Positions 8,781-15,661 of a stretch of DNA of 18,454 nucleotides are shown here, in pieces. Source of the DNA: Pseudomonadota bacterium (GTDB taxonomy: Bacteria > Pseudomonadota > Gammaproteobacteria > Acidiferrobacterales > UBA6901); the NCBI GenBank assembly GCA_021783175.1, contig JAJXUF010000059.1:1-18454 (forward strand), given 5' to 3'. The translations under genes and the position numbers were made by a program. A model generated the notes under the pieces. The model had not been told where the DNA came from and made no database searches. It saw only the letters and a list, made by a program, of their open reading frames with translations. Each line of letters starts with the position of its first letter. Positions within the stretch are counted from its first letter, which is position 1.

Positions 8781-9317
8781 ATGCGGCGCGCGGCGCGTTT
8801 GTTCTTGGCATCGGCGGCAGCTGCCAGCACGATCCTCGCGACCACTTCGCGTGCGTACGCCTCTACGAATCTGGCCATCCTCGAGTACCAAAATGGCAGT
8901 TCCTTTGTGTCAGTACCGATCTCAACGAATTCCGGTTCACAACGCTCGCCTGACGCCGGCACGGCCGAGCCGTCTTGGATCGTGAATCAAGGAGACGAAA
9001 TAGAATCGGCCGCCCAGCCACCGGATCGGGAGATCCAGTTCTACGGTCAGGTGAACGGTGCGGAGGTGCTTTTATGCAAAGTCATAGTTTCCTATGCCTT
9101 CGACGGCCAGGCCTGGCAACCGGGCTATCGCCTGGCTACTCATTCTCTTGCCTTTGTTTACAGAGGTCAGCAACTGGCGACCCGCCGCATTGACGGTTAC
9201 CCGGGCATCGTACAGCTTCCCGGACCCAGCATGCCGAACATCACAGGTTACTTTCCTACGCTTGAATTCGGTCTCGTCAACGATTCGGTATCCGTCGACT
9301 ACTGGACGGTGCAGTAG
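8781..9317 (+). CDS. Small exported protein of unknown function
   Basis: 178 residues from ATG 8781, eight or so bases after a strong AAAGGAG. An in-frame ATG at 8712 would put 23 charged residues ahead of the signal and is unlikely. The N-terminus is a clear Sec signal: RRAAR, a hydrophobic Ala/Leu core, and cleavage probably after Ala27 (SRAYA). The mature part, about 151 residues, is rich in beta-strand-like segments, with a single Cys in VLLCKVIVSYAFDGQ and a terminal VSVDYWTVQ. I recognise no domain. It is convergent with the slipin gene, with a palindrome between the two stops. It is probably periplasmic or secreted; there is no lipobox. Confidence 0.75.
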   Translation: MRRAARLFLASAAAASTILATTSRAYASTNLAILEYQNGSSFVSVPISTNSGSQRSPDAGTAEPSWIVNQGDEIESAAQPPDREIQFYGQVNGAEVLLCKVIVSYAFDGQAWQPGYRLATHSLAFVYRGQQLATRRIDGYPGIVQLPGPSMPNITGYFPTLEFGLVNDSVSVDYWTVQ

Positions 9318-9335
9318 AACGACGCGCCTGCTGCA

Positions 9336-9352
9336 CCATCCGGTCCGGATGG
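9336..9352. terminator. Palindrome between convergent genes, possible bidirectional terminator
   Basis: CCATCC and GGATGG form a perfect 6-bp stem, and the bases between continue the symmetry almost to the centre. It sits between the stop of the exported-protein gene (9317) and the stop of the slipin gene (9354-9356). No T-run follows on either strand, so it is not a classical intrinsic terminator. Confidence 0.35.
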
Positions 9353-9353
9353 C

Positions 9354-10115
9354 TCAGGACGAACCTTTGTCTCGTCCTTCCAGAAACGGTCTCAGAATAT
9401 CCATAGGCAGCGGGAAAACGATGGTCGAGGATTTCTCTCCGGCAATCGTGATCAGGGTCTGCAAATAGCGCAGCTGCAATGCTTGCGGACTCTGGCTAAT
9501 CAGCTGCGCGGCTTGCACCAGTTTTTCCGCCGCCTGGAATTCACCTTCGGCATTGATAATTTTTGCCCGCCGCTGGCGCTCGGCTTCAGCCTGCTGCGCG
9601 ATCGCCCGTACCATCGTTGGGTCAATGTCCACATGCTTGATTTCGACGCTCGATGCCTTGATGCCCCAGGCATCAGTAGCGGCGTCAAGTATCTTCTGCA
9701 CGTCGGTATTGAGCTTATCACGCTCTGCGAGCATTTCGTCCAGCTCGTGCTTGCCGAGGACGCTGCGCAACGTCGTCTGGGCTAGCTGGCTGGTGGCCGC
9801 ATAATAGTCCTCTATCTGTATGATGGCGCGCTGCGGGTCGATAACCCGAAAGTAAACGACGGCGCTGACTTTGACAGAAACGTTGTCGCGCGAGATCACA
9901 TCCTGGGGCGGTACTTCCAAGACGATGGTACGAAGATCCACTTTGACCATCTGCTGTACGACGGGAAAAACAAGGATTATTCCCGGTCCTTTGACCTTCC
10001 AGAAGCGTCCCAATAAAAAGACAACTCCGCGCTCGTATTCGCGCAATATGCGAACCGAGGAGAAAAACAGTATAAAAAGAACCAGGACAACAAAGCTTGA
10101 AGACAGAAATTCCAT
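9354..10115 (-). CDS. Slipin / stomatin-like SPFH (band 7) membrane protein
   Basis: 253 residues from the ATG at 10115, which has a good GGGAGG upstream. An ATG seven codons earlier (10136) overlaps nfeD and is less likely. One N-terminal membrane helix (about residues 7-22) is followed by [14 protein letters not shown], the usual opening of bacterial slipins. The SPFH core runs through [21 protein letters not shown] and AAT(S)[13 protein letters not shown] coiled-coil region rich in Ala, Glu and Gln ([15 protein letters not shown]) then leads to a C-terminal hydrophobic segment. Slipins oligomerise in the membrane and are partners or substrates of the NfeD protease. The nfeD gene ends 1 bp upstream, consistent with the conserved stomatin operon partner protein (STOPP) pair. 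Confidence 0.93.
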   Translation of the reverse strand: MEFLSSSFVVLVLFILFFSSVRILREYERGVVFLLGRFWKVKGPGIILVFPVVQQMVKVDLRTIVLEVPPQDVISRDNVSVKVSAVVYFRVIDPQRAIIQIEDYYAATSQLAQTTLRSVLGKHELDEMLAERDKLNTDVQKILDAATDAWGIKASSVEIKHVDIDPTMVRAIAQQAEAERQRRAKIINAEGEFQAAEKLVQAAQLISQSPQALQLRYLQTLITIAGEKSSTIVFPLPMDILRPFLEGRDKGSS

Positions 10116-10116
10116 G

Positions 10117-11478
10117 CTAGCTTCCCTCCCCCTCATATGGTTCGACCATCAATACCAGGCCCTTGATTCCCACGACCTTCACTTTCTGGCCGCGCGCCAG
10201 CGGCACCCGCGTCTCGGCCTGCCACTCTTCGCTGTGAACTCGGACTCGACCCTCGCTCTTGAACGTGCCAAGCGACTCGCCGATGTAGCCGATCATTTCC
10301 TCGCGGCCTGTGACAACCGGCCGTCGCCGCGCGCGTATTGCCAACGACACCACAGTCATGAAAAACCCCGCGCTCACCAGGGAAAAACTGCCAATAAGCC
10401 ACCATGACACACCGAACCCGGGCGCGTGTGTATTCAGCAGCATGACCGAACCGACCACAAAGGCGATTACCCCGCCTACACCAAGCGCTCCGAAACTTGG
10501 CATGAACGCTTCCGCAACCATAAATACGATTCCCAGCAACATAAGGCCGAGCCCGGCAAAGCTCACAGGCAGCACCTGGAACGCGAAAAGGGCCAGCAAC
10601 AGACTGATTGCCCCGACAACGCCCGGCAGCACAAAGCCGGGGTGCCAGAACTCGAAGAATAGTCCGTATGCCCCCAACAGCAACAAGATATAGGCAACGT
10701 TGGGATCGGTGATGATCGATAGCAGGCGGTTGCGCCAGTCCGGTTCGATTCGAACCACCCGCGCACCGGCCGTGTGTAGCGTCACCGCCTTGCCGACGAC
10801 CTGAACTTCGCGCCCATCAACCTTGGTGAGAAGGTCGTCCACGTTTTTCGCGATCAGGTCGACTACTCCGATCTTGACGGCCTCCTGGGCCGGCAAGCTC
10901 ACCGCCTGGCGCACCGCTTGCTCCGCCCAGTTCGCATTGCGCCCGCGCAATTGCGCCAGGCTGCGGATGTAGGCAACGGCATCGTTGGTTATTTTGCGAG
11001 TCTCCGTGTCAGTCGGTGGCTGCACTACGTTTGATTTTCCCTCCGTCCCACGCTGTGGCTTTTCTCCTCCAGGCACGCCCAAACCCCCGATTTGCACGGG
11101 CGTCGCCGCCCCGAGATTGGTCGCCGGCGCCATGGCCGCGATTTGGCATGCATAGAGAATGTAGGTCCCAGCGCTGGCGGCGCGCGCGCCACTCGGTGCG
11201 ACGAATGCAGCAACCGGCACGGGTGAGGCGAGGATGTCGCGGATGATCTTGCGCATGGAAATGTCGAGTCCTCCCGGCGTATCCATGCGCAGAACTACCA
11301 GCACGGCATTGAGGCGCTTGGCCTCTTCAAGTCCGCGGTGAACATAATCGCTTGTCGCCGGTCCGATTGGTCCGTCAATATCAAGCTGAACTGCGACGTT
11401 GTCCGATGCCCTGTCAGCCCAGGGCATGGCCAGCAGAGCCACCAGCAAACACATGCCAAGCAGAATTCGACGCGACAT
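10117..11478 (-). CDS. nfeD: NfeD-family membrane serine protease (ClpP-class, long form)
   Basis: 453 residues, the long form. An N-terminal signal ([18 protein letters not shown]) precedes a ClpP-class protease domain. DTPGG and [12 protein letters not shown] show the likely nucleophile Ser102. Lys162 in [12 protein letters not shown] is the likely general base, by analogy with the Ser-Lys dyad of the archaeal homologue PH1510. About four to six membrane helices follow (residues ~260-400), with [15 protein letters not shown] and [16 protein letters not shown] typical of NfeD. A soluble OB-fold at the C-terminus ([13 protein letters not shown], then [15 protein letters not shown]) completes it. 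AAGG lies seven bases before the ATG. The product probably cleaves or regulates the slipin encoded directly downstream, in membrane quality control. Confidence 0.94.
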   Translation of the reverse strand: MSRRILLGMCLLVALLAMPWADRASDNVAVQLDIDGPIGPATSDYVHRGLEEAKRLNAVLVVLRMDTPGGLDISMRKIIRDILASPVPVAAFVAPSGARAASAGTYILYACQIAAMAPATNLGAATPVQIGGLGVPGGEKPQRGTEGKSNVVQPPTDTETRKITNDAVAYIRSLAQLRGRNANWAEQAVRQAVSLPAQEAVKIGVVDLIAKNVDDLLTKVDGREVQVVGKAVTLHTAGARVVRIEPDWRNRLLSIITDPNVAYILLLLGAYGLFFEFWHPGFVLPGVVGAISLLLALFAFQVLPVSFAGLGLMLLGIVFMVAEAFMPSFGALGVGGVIAFVVGSVMLLNTHAPGFGVSWWLIGSFSLVSAGFFMTVVSLAIRARRRPVVTGREEMIGYIGESLGTFKSEGRVRVHSEEWQAETRVPLARGQKVKVVGIKGLVLMVEPYEGEGS

Positions 11479-11551
11479 GCCGCTACCTTAACAGATAATA
11501 TTTGTTCATGACTAACAGAAGTCGTTGGCCCTGCCCGGAGGTCCAAGCTGC

Positions 11552-11983
11552 ATGACATTGCGCGCCTGGACGCTGCGACAACTGAGCTGGGATGAAGCCG
11601 AGCCGGCAAGCCGGAGCGTGCGTCATGCTGTATTCGTTGAGGAACAGGGTATTGCAGCGGAGCTCGAATGGGACGGCTGCGATGCTTCTTGCACACATGT
11701 GGTGGTTTTTGCACAGCCGGAACTGCCAATAGGCACAGCCCGCATGTTTTCCGACGGGCATATCGGCCGCATGGCGGTACTTCGGCCCTGGCGAGGTTGC
11801 GGCGTTGGAGGAGCAATGCTTGAAGCCCTCGTCGGCAGCGCACGTGATCGTGCGTTGGCGGAAGTATGGCTGACCGCACAAACGCCGGCGATCGGCTTCT
11901 ATCTCGCGCATGGCTTCACCCCCGTGAGAGGTGAACTCCTGGAAGCCGGCCTGAGCCACCGCAAAATGACACGAAAATTGTAA
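11552..11983 (+). CDS. GNAT-family N-acetyltransferase (ElaA/YjcF-like)
   Basis: 143 residues from ATG 11552, with GGAGG ten bases upstream; a longer in-frame start at 11525 is less likely. The N-terminus has VRHAVFVEEQGIAAELEWDG, the segment characteristic of the ElaA/YjcF type of GNAT. It continues with ATHVVVF-like strands, IGRMAVLRPWRGCGVGGAML (acetyl-CoA loop R-G-x-G-x-G) and a terminal AIGFYLAHGFTPVRGEL. The acceptor is unknown in this family. It is transcribed divergently from nfeD across a 73-bp AT-rich gap and convergently with mtnB, so it is probably a single-gene unit. Confidence 0.88.
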   Translation: MTLRAWTLRQLSWDEAEPASRSVRHAVFVEEQGIAAELEWDGCDASCTHVVVFAQPELPIGTARMFSDGHIGRMAVLRPWRGCGVGGAMLEALVGSARDRALAEVWLTAQTPAIGFYLAHGFTPVRGELLEAGLSHRKMTRKL

Positions 11984-11999
11984 CCGCTTGGGGTTCGCG

Positions 12000-12013
12000 T
12001 AGCGGAAGCGCTA
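12000..12013. other. Small hairpin at the 3' end of mtnB
   Basis: TAGCG and CGCTA form a perfect 5-bp stem around a four-base loop. It overlaps the mtnB stop codon (12011-12013) in the 27-bp gap between the convergent GNAT and mtnB genes. There is no T-run, so any terminator role is weakly supported. Confidence 0.2.
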
Positions 12014-12649
12014 GCGGCTTCGCGCAGAGCGTGTCAGGTAGGTCAGCAGAAAATCCAAAACCTCGAAACGATTGTAAGCCTCCTGCAGACTGCGACCCCA
12101 AACGGTAGCGCCATGGGCGCGTATCATGAGCGCAGAAACCGCCGGCGCCACCTGCTCGAAACGCGTCCGCACGGACGTGGCGATGCGCTCGACGTCCAGC
12201 CAATTCTCGAACAATGGCAACTCGACAGCGGGATTCTCATCCCAGATATCAAATCCCTTGACCATTTCCAGGGCCGGCAACGGCAATCCAGTGGCTGCGG
12301 GCGGTGCTTGATTCGCCGCCATGCAGGCTTCGATGCTGTGGCCGTGGAGACAGGCGCGGGAATCGGGAAAAAGGGAGTATATGGCGCGATGTATTGCTGT
12401 TTCGGCGGAGGGCCTGTCGTGCGCAGCCAGACGTTCCGCCACGGCACCGTCTGAAATACGTATCAGGAGAAAATCTGACTCCTGCAGACGACCTTTAGGC
12501 TTGCCGCTTGCCGTAATCCAGAAATGATCCTCGTCCAAGCGTGCGCTGAGGTTGCCCGCCGTGCCAGCCATCCAGCCGCGGCCATGAAAATCGCGCGCGA
12601 TGCCGACCAATGCGCTGCGCGCGGACTGTGTGTCAAAGAGTTCCGCCAT
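12011..12649 (-). CDS. mtnB: Methylthioribulose-1-phosphate dehydratase
   Basis: 212 residues. MtnB is a class II aldolase-fold, zinc-dependent dehydratase of the methionine salvage pathway, acting on 5-methylthioribulose-1-phosphate. Characteristic elements are GWMAGTAGNLSARL, WITASGKPKGRL, the metal-binding LHGHS (His-x-His) and MIRAHGATVWGRSLQEA with the third zinc His. The fold and order match MtnB better than fuculose-phosphate aldolase, and the nearby mtnD supports that choice. The ATG at 12649 lacks a clear Shine-Dalgarno and is overlapped by 17 bp by the stop end of a small upstream ORF, suggesting translational coupling. mtnC is not between it and mtnD. Confidence 0.93.
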   Translation of the reverse strand: MAELFDTQSARSALVGIARDFHGRGWMAGTAGNLSARLDEDHFWITASGKPKGRLQESDFLLIRISDGAVAERLAAHDRPSAETAIHRAIYSLFPDSRACLHGHSIEACMAANQAPPAATGLPLPALEMVKGFDIWDENPAVELPLFENWLDVERIATSVRTRFEQVAPAVSALMIRAHGATVWGRSLQEAYNRFEVLDFLLTYLTRSARSR

Positions 12650-12776
12650 GCAATTTCAACTCGGTCAAACAGGAAATCCGCACATCGACAGGCTTTTCAT
12701 ATCGCTTGCGCAGGGACAGGAGGACTTCTGCCGTTGCGTCACTCACAGCAACGAGATCCGGAATTCGAATATGCAT
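12633..12776 (-). CDS. Possible 47-residue ORF between mtnD and mtnB
   Basis: From ATG 12776 this ORF encodes 47 residues, beginning MHIRIPDLVAVSDATAEVLL and ending LKLHGGTL. Its stop lies 17 bp inside mtnB. It occupies most of the 224 bp between mtnD and mtnB. The composition is protein-like (a helical Ala/Leu segment, then a Lys/Arg-rich patch), but I recognise no family and its ribosome binding site is weak. It may be a real small protein, a translational coupler for mtnB, or chance. It does not resemble the N-terminus of the enolase-phosphatase MtnC. Confidence 0.3.
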   Translation of the reverse strand: MHIRIPDLVAVSDATAEVLLSLRKRYEKPVDVRISCLTELKLHGGTL

Positions 12777-12873
12777 GCCGCTATACACGCCGCCTGCCGC
12801 ATCCTGTTGCGAGCCCCTAAACCTACCGTGCCAACGGCAGCAGGCCGGCGAATGATCAGCGCGGGACGCCCCC

Positions 12874-13416
12874 TCAGGCAAATTCCGCCAGCGCACGTTC
12901 CGTGTAAACCGGCGTCCAACCAGAAGTGTCAATGAAATAGCGGACCGCCTTAATACGCTGCGAATCCCTCATTTCGAACCAGTGCTCGGCATTAGCCGGA
13001 ACATTGATATAGTCAGAGGCGCCGACTTCGAGCAGGAATTGTTCGCCGTCCGGCTCGACAAATCCGAAATAGCCGCGACCTGCCACGATATAGCGCACTT
13101 CGTCGTCGGTGTGATAATGAATTTTCTCGAACTTGGCGAGCATATCGGCAAGGCCGGGAATGTCCTCGTGAATCACGATCATGTCGCGCGTGGTATAGCC
13201 CTTAGTGCGCTTCAGTTCCTGAAAACGATTGTCCACAGATTCAAGGAGGCGCGCCTTTTCCGCATCATCAAGGCTTTTCTTGTCGAGCAGCGTGCGTATT
13301 CCAGAATCGGCCGGCGCCGGCCACGAATTCAGGGCCACACCGAGGCGTGCCAGTCGCGCCTGAATCGCCAAAAAATCCGTTGTTTCCGTACCATCGGAAG
13401 CGATGATTTTGGCCAC
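12874..13416 (-). CDS. mtnD: Acireductone dioxygenase
   Basis: 180 residues. This cupin enzyme oxidises the acireductone of methionine salvage, giving the 2-keto-acid precursor of methionine plus formate when iron is bound. Nickel-bound forms give an off-pathway product. The metal ligands are visible as His100, His102 and Glu106 in IHYHTDDEVRYIV, and His145 in ANAEHWFEM. Other family elements are DIPGLADMLAKF and GRGYFGFVEPDG. The start is GTG 13416 with AGGAGA about ten bases upstream. The gene lies 48 bp after rhlB on the same strand and precedes mtnB. Confidence 0.96.
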   Translation of the reverse strand: MAKIIASDGTETTDFLAIQARLARLGVALNSWPAPADSGIRTLLDKKSLDDAEKARLLESVDNRFQELKRTKGYTTRDMIVIHEDIPGLADMLAKFEKIHYHTDDEVRYIVAGRGYFGFVEPDGEQFLLEVGASDYINVPANAEHWFEMRDSQRIKAVRYFIDTSGWTPVYTERALAEFA

Positions 13417-13464
13417 TTTTTTGCGGTCTCCTGGGGTTAGTTGCGCTTTTTGGCGGCGGCGCGC

Positions 13465-14916
13465 TTAGCCAATCGCCGGTTTTTCCGTTTGCTTGCGCCG
13501 ATGCAGTGGTCCGCGCTTGCGTTCGGACGCGGCAGATTCCGATTTCGCAGTCGGCAACGGACTCGCCACAGGTTGCGGCATTTCGCGCGGCATTTCGCGC
13601 GGCATTTCGCGCCGCTTTTCCCCGCTGGTCTTTGGGCCTCTTGCATCGCGCCGCGGCCGGTGCTCGCCGTCGGGGCTGTGCCCTGCACGCCGCCCATGAC
13701 GCCCACGCTCCCGCACGGCGCTCCCCTTGGGCGGAGTTTCAAGCGCGGGTAACAGATCGTCCCGTATGCGTTCTACCGGAATCTTATGTCCCACGTACTG
13801 TTCGATATCCATGAGAGAAAATGCGTATTCTTCGCATGCGAAGCTGATGGCATCGCCGCTCGCCCCGGCACGTGCGGTCCGGCCTATGCGATGCACATAG
13901 TCTTCAGCGTCCTGGGGTAAATCAAAATTGAAAACGTGACTTACATCCGGTATGTGCAGCCCGCGGGCAGCCACGTCCGTGGCAACCAAAATGGGCAGCC
14001 GGCCTTCCTGGAATTCGTGCAGTAAATGCTGGCGCTTGGTCTGAGGCACGTCACCCGAAAGCACTTCTGCGTTAAAACCGTTCGCCGTCAGCCAGGACCG
14101 CACTCGGTCGGCAGCACCCTTGGTATTGGTGAACACCAGACTGCGGCGCGGATCCGTTTGCCGCAAAAGGCCTACAAGCAGCGGAATCTTTTCTTCGTTG
14201 GCAGTGTGGTAGAGCGTTTCAGTCACCCGCTCCGCGGTGATCTTGTCCGACTCAATCTTAATGAGCCGTGGATTGTTCATGTGCTCGTAGGCAAGCTCGG
14301 TCACGCGATAGGAAAGCGTCGCCGAAAACAGCATGCCCAACCGCCGTTCTGGAGGCGGCATGCGCCGCAACAGATAGCGAATGTCCTTGATGAAGCCAAG
14401 ATCGAACATACGGTCGGCTTCGTCCAGAACCATGACCTGGATCGCAGCAAGATCGAATACGTGCTGCTTGAAATAATCGATCATGCGCCCGGGTGTTCCG
14501 ATCAGCATGTCGACGCCCTGCTCCAGAACACGTCGCTGCGAATCGTAGCCGGTTCCGCCGTAGACTAACGCGAGCCGGAAGCCGGTGTGGGCACCTAGCA
14601 CTTCGGCATCCTTGTGGATCTGTATTGCCAGTTCGCGTGTTGGGGCGAGAATTACGACCCGCGGCTGGTTGGCGCGGCGAATGGCGTCTGCCGGGTGGCA
14701 CAACAAGTGGTGAAATGCCGCTAGCAAGAAAGCTGCAGTCTTGCCAGTACCCGTTTGCGCCTGCCCGGCCACGTCCTGCCCGGTCAGCGCCAGCGGCAAG
14801 GCCGCGGCCTGAATCGGGGTGCAGAAATCGAAACCGATGTCGCGCAAACCGCGCAGCAGGGGCTCTGCTAAGCCAAGGTCGGCGAAATGCCTGTCTGTAA
14901 GGTGGTGTGAGCTCAT
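13465..14916 (-). CDS. rhlB: DEAD-box RNA helicase, RhlB type
   Basis: 483 residues. RhlB unwinds RNA using ATP and in E. coli works with RNase E in the degradosome. Helicase motifs appear in order: CTPIQ (Q motif), AQTGTGKT at 53-60, PTRELA, DEAD at 165-168, SAT at 198-200, [11 protein letters not shown] and [13 protein letters not shown]. The opening [12 protein letters not shown], the LACEEYA-like [10 protein letters not shown] and [12 protein letters not shown] match E. coli RhlB closely, so I prefer rhlB over rhlE. After about residue 395 there is an Arg/Lys/Pro-rich disordered tail longer than that of E. coli (421 residues in all), containing three REMP-type repeats. It is divergent from trxA, as in E. 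coli. Confidence 0.93.
   Translation of the reverse strand: MSSHHLTDRHFADLGLAEPLLRGLRDIGFDFCTPIQAAALPLALTGQDVAGQAQTGTGKTAAFLLAAFHHLLCHPADAIRRANQPRVVILAPTRELAIQIHKDAEVLGAHTGFRLALVYGGTGYDSQRRVLEQGVDMLIGTPGRMIDYFKQHVFDLAAIQVMVLDEADRMFDLGFIKDIRYLLRRMPPPERRLGMLFSATLSYRVTELAYEHMNNPRLIKIESDKITAERVTETLYHTANEEKIPLLVGLLRQTDPRRSLVFTNTKGAADRVRSWLTANGFNAEVLSGDVPQTKRQHLLHEFQEGRLPILVATDVAARGLHIPDVSHVFNFDLPQDAEDYVHRIGRTARAGASGDAISFACEEYAFSLMDIEQYVGHKIPVERIRDDLLPALETPPKGSAVRERGRHGRRAGHSPDGEHRPRRDARGPKTSGEKRREMPREMPREMPQPVASPLPTAKSESAASERKRGPLHRRKQTEKPAIG
13576..13611 (-). repeat. Three tandem 12-bp repeats in the rhlB tail
   Basis: The plus-strand unit CGGCATTTCGCG occurs three times without a mismatch and encodes [12 protein letters not shown] in the RhlB C-terminal tail. 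Because the unit is 12 bp, copy-number changes would keep the frame and vary the tail by four residues. Confidence 0.85.
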
Positions 14917-14969
14917 CTATGCGCGTCTTAGAATAACAGGAAACGGGCTCGATTGGGATAAATTGCGCT

Positions 14970-14994
14970 AAAATGTGGCGTTTTTCCGCATTTT
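14970..14994. promoter_or_regulatory. Inverted repeat in the rhlB-trxA divergent region
   Basis: AAAATGTGG (14970-14978) and CCGCATTTT (14986-14994) pair over nine positions with one G-U, around a seven-base loop CGTTTTT. It lies 54 bp upstream of the rhlB start and about 125 bp before trxA. It could be an operator or an RNA hairpin in the rhlB leader, depending on where transcription starts. Confidence 0.4.
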
Positions 14995-15006
14995 GGTGAG
15001 CCGTTC

Positions 15007-15035
15007 TTGCATTGGCTGGGTGAATCCGATCAAAT
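15007..15035 (+). promoter_or_regulatory. Candidate promoter for trxA
   Basis: TTGCAT (15007-15012) and TCAAAT (15030-15035) are 17 bp apart. The palindrome at 15043-15058 would then sit at about the transcription start, where a bound regulator would block initiation. Matches are 3/6 and 4/6 only. TAGACT at 15078-15083 is an alternative -10 without a good -35. Confidence 0.25.
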
Positions 15036-15042
15036 ATCAAGG

Positions 15043-15058
15043 ATTCCTGTCCAGGAAT
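15043..15058. promoter_or_regulatory. 16-bp perfect palindrome upstream of trxA, operator-like
   Basis: ATTCCTG, two bases, then CAGGAAT: a perfect 7-bp inverted repeat whose end lies 58 bp before the trxA start codon, in the divergent rhlB-trxA region. The symmetry and spacing suit a dimeric DNA-binding protein. A second, looser pair (CCAGG and CCTGG, 15051-15070) overlaps it. The regulator is unknown. Confidence 0.45.
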
Positions 15059-15116
15059 GGGAACGCCTGGATTGCGGTAGACTCCATTTTTTCTGTCAGC
15101 ACGGAGACATTCGATC

Positions 15117-15443
15117 ATGAGTCAAGCTATTAGCCATGTCACGGACAGCTCGTTCGAGCAAGAAGTGCTCAAATCTCCCGGCCCAGTGCTGGTGGACTTT
15201 TGGGCAGAGTGGTGCGGTCCCTGCAAGATGATTGCGCCGGTCCTCGAGGAGATCTCCGGTGAATATGCCGGCAAACTCAAGATCATCAAGCTCAACATTG
15301 ACGAGAATCCTGCGACACCACCGAAATACGGTATTCGCGGCATCCCCACGCTGATGCTCTTCAAGAACGGTAACGTGGAAGCCACAAAAGTTGGGGCCGT
15401 GTCGAAATCGCAGTTGTCGGCTTTCATTGACGGCAATCTCTGA
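15117..15443 (+). CDS. trxA: Thioredoxin 1
   Basis: 108 residues, exactly the usual size. Thioredoxin reduces cytoplasmic protein disulfides using electrons from thioredoxin reductase. The active site WCGPC (Cys33, Cys36) lies in [17 protein letters not shown]. The buried Asp is in VLVDFW, and the cis-proline loop is RGIPTLMLF. The start ATG 15117 has GGAGA ten bases upstream. It precedes rho and diverges from rhlB, the same neighbourhood as in E. coli. Confidence 0.98.
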   Translation: MSQAISHVTDSSFEQEVLKSPGPVLVDFWAEWCGPCKMIAPVLEEISGEYAGKLKIIKLNIDENPATPPKYGIRGIPTLMLFKNGNVEATKVGAVSKSQLSAFIDGNL

Positions 15444-15448
15444 AAAAG

Positions 15449-15529
15449 ATGAAACGTATCGGAGACGCGATTATTCAGACTGGACGACGGCCCAAACAGG
15501 TGCTATTTTGTTCCGGAAGATACAAATAA
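15449..15529 (+). CDS. Possible 26-codon leader ORF between trxA and rho
   Basis: An ORF of 26 codons starts 6 bp after the trxA stop, begins MKRIGDAIIQTGRRP and ends at TAA 15527-15529, just before a hairpin. Its ribosome binding site (AAAAAG) is poor. E. coli has a short rho leader peptide gene (rhoL) in the same position, but I see no sequence resemblance. It may be chance. Confidence 0.2.
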   Translation: MKRIGDAIIQTGRRPKQVLFCSGRYK

Positions 15530-15661
15530 TTCTTTGAGTTTCTCAAATCCAGTTAGCTAGTTAAGCTTAAGCCCTTTTTTTCCAACTTGTAGGGCTGCCG
15601 ATGGGCAAGTCCTTCCTTTTCCCCCATGTACCCAGCTGCTACCGACCAGACCCGTACTCTT
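15530..15661 (+). promoter_or_regulatory. rho: Structured rho leader
   Basis: The trxA-rho gap holds three symmetric elements: TTTGAG-TTT-CTCAAA (15533-15547, perfect 6-bp stem), the palindrome TTAAGCTTAA (15561-15570), and AGCCCT/AGGGCT (15570-15575 with 15591-15596) around a T-rich loop. A pyrimidine-rich run then precedes the start region. In E. coli, rho is autoregulated by termination in its own leader, so a similar role is plausible. That role is inferred and not shown by the sequence. Confidence 0.4.

Noticed and set aside
14258..15118. 286-codon minus-strand ORF across the rhlB start and the divergent region
   Set aside because: It reads rhlB in the wrong frame and ignores the regulatory inverted repeats; the rhlB frame has every helicase motif.
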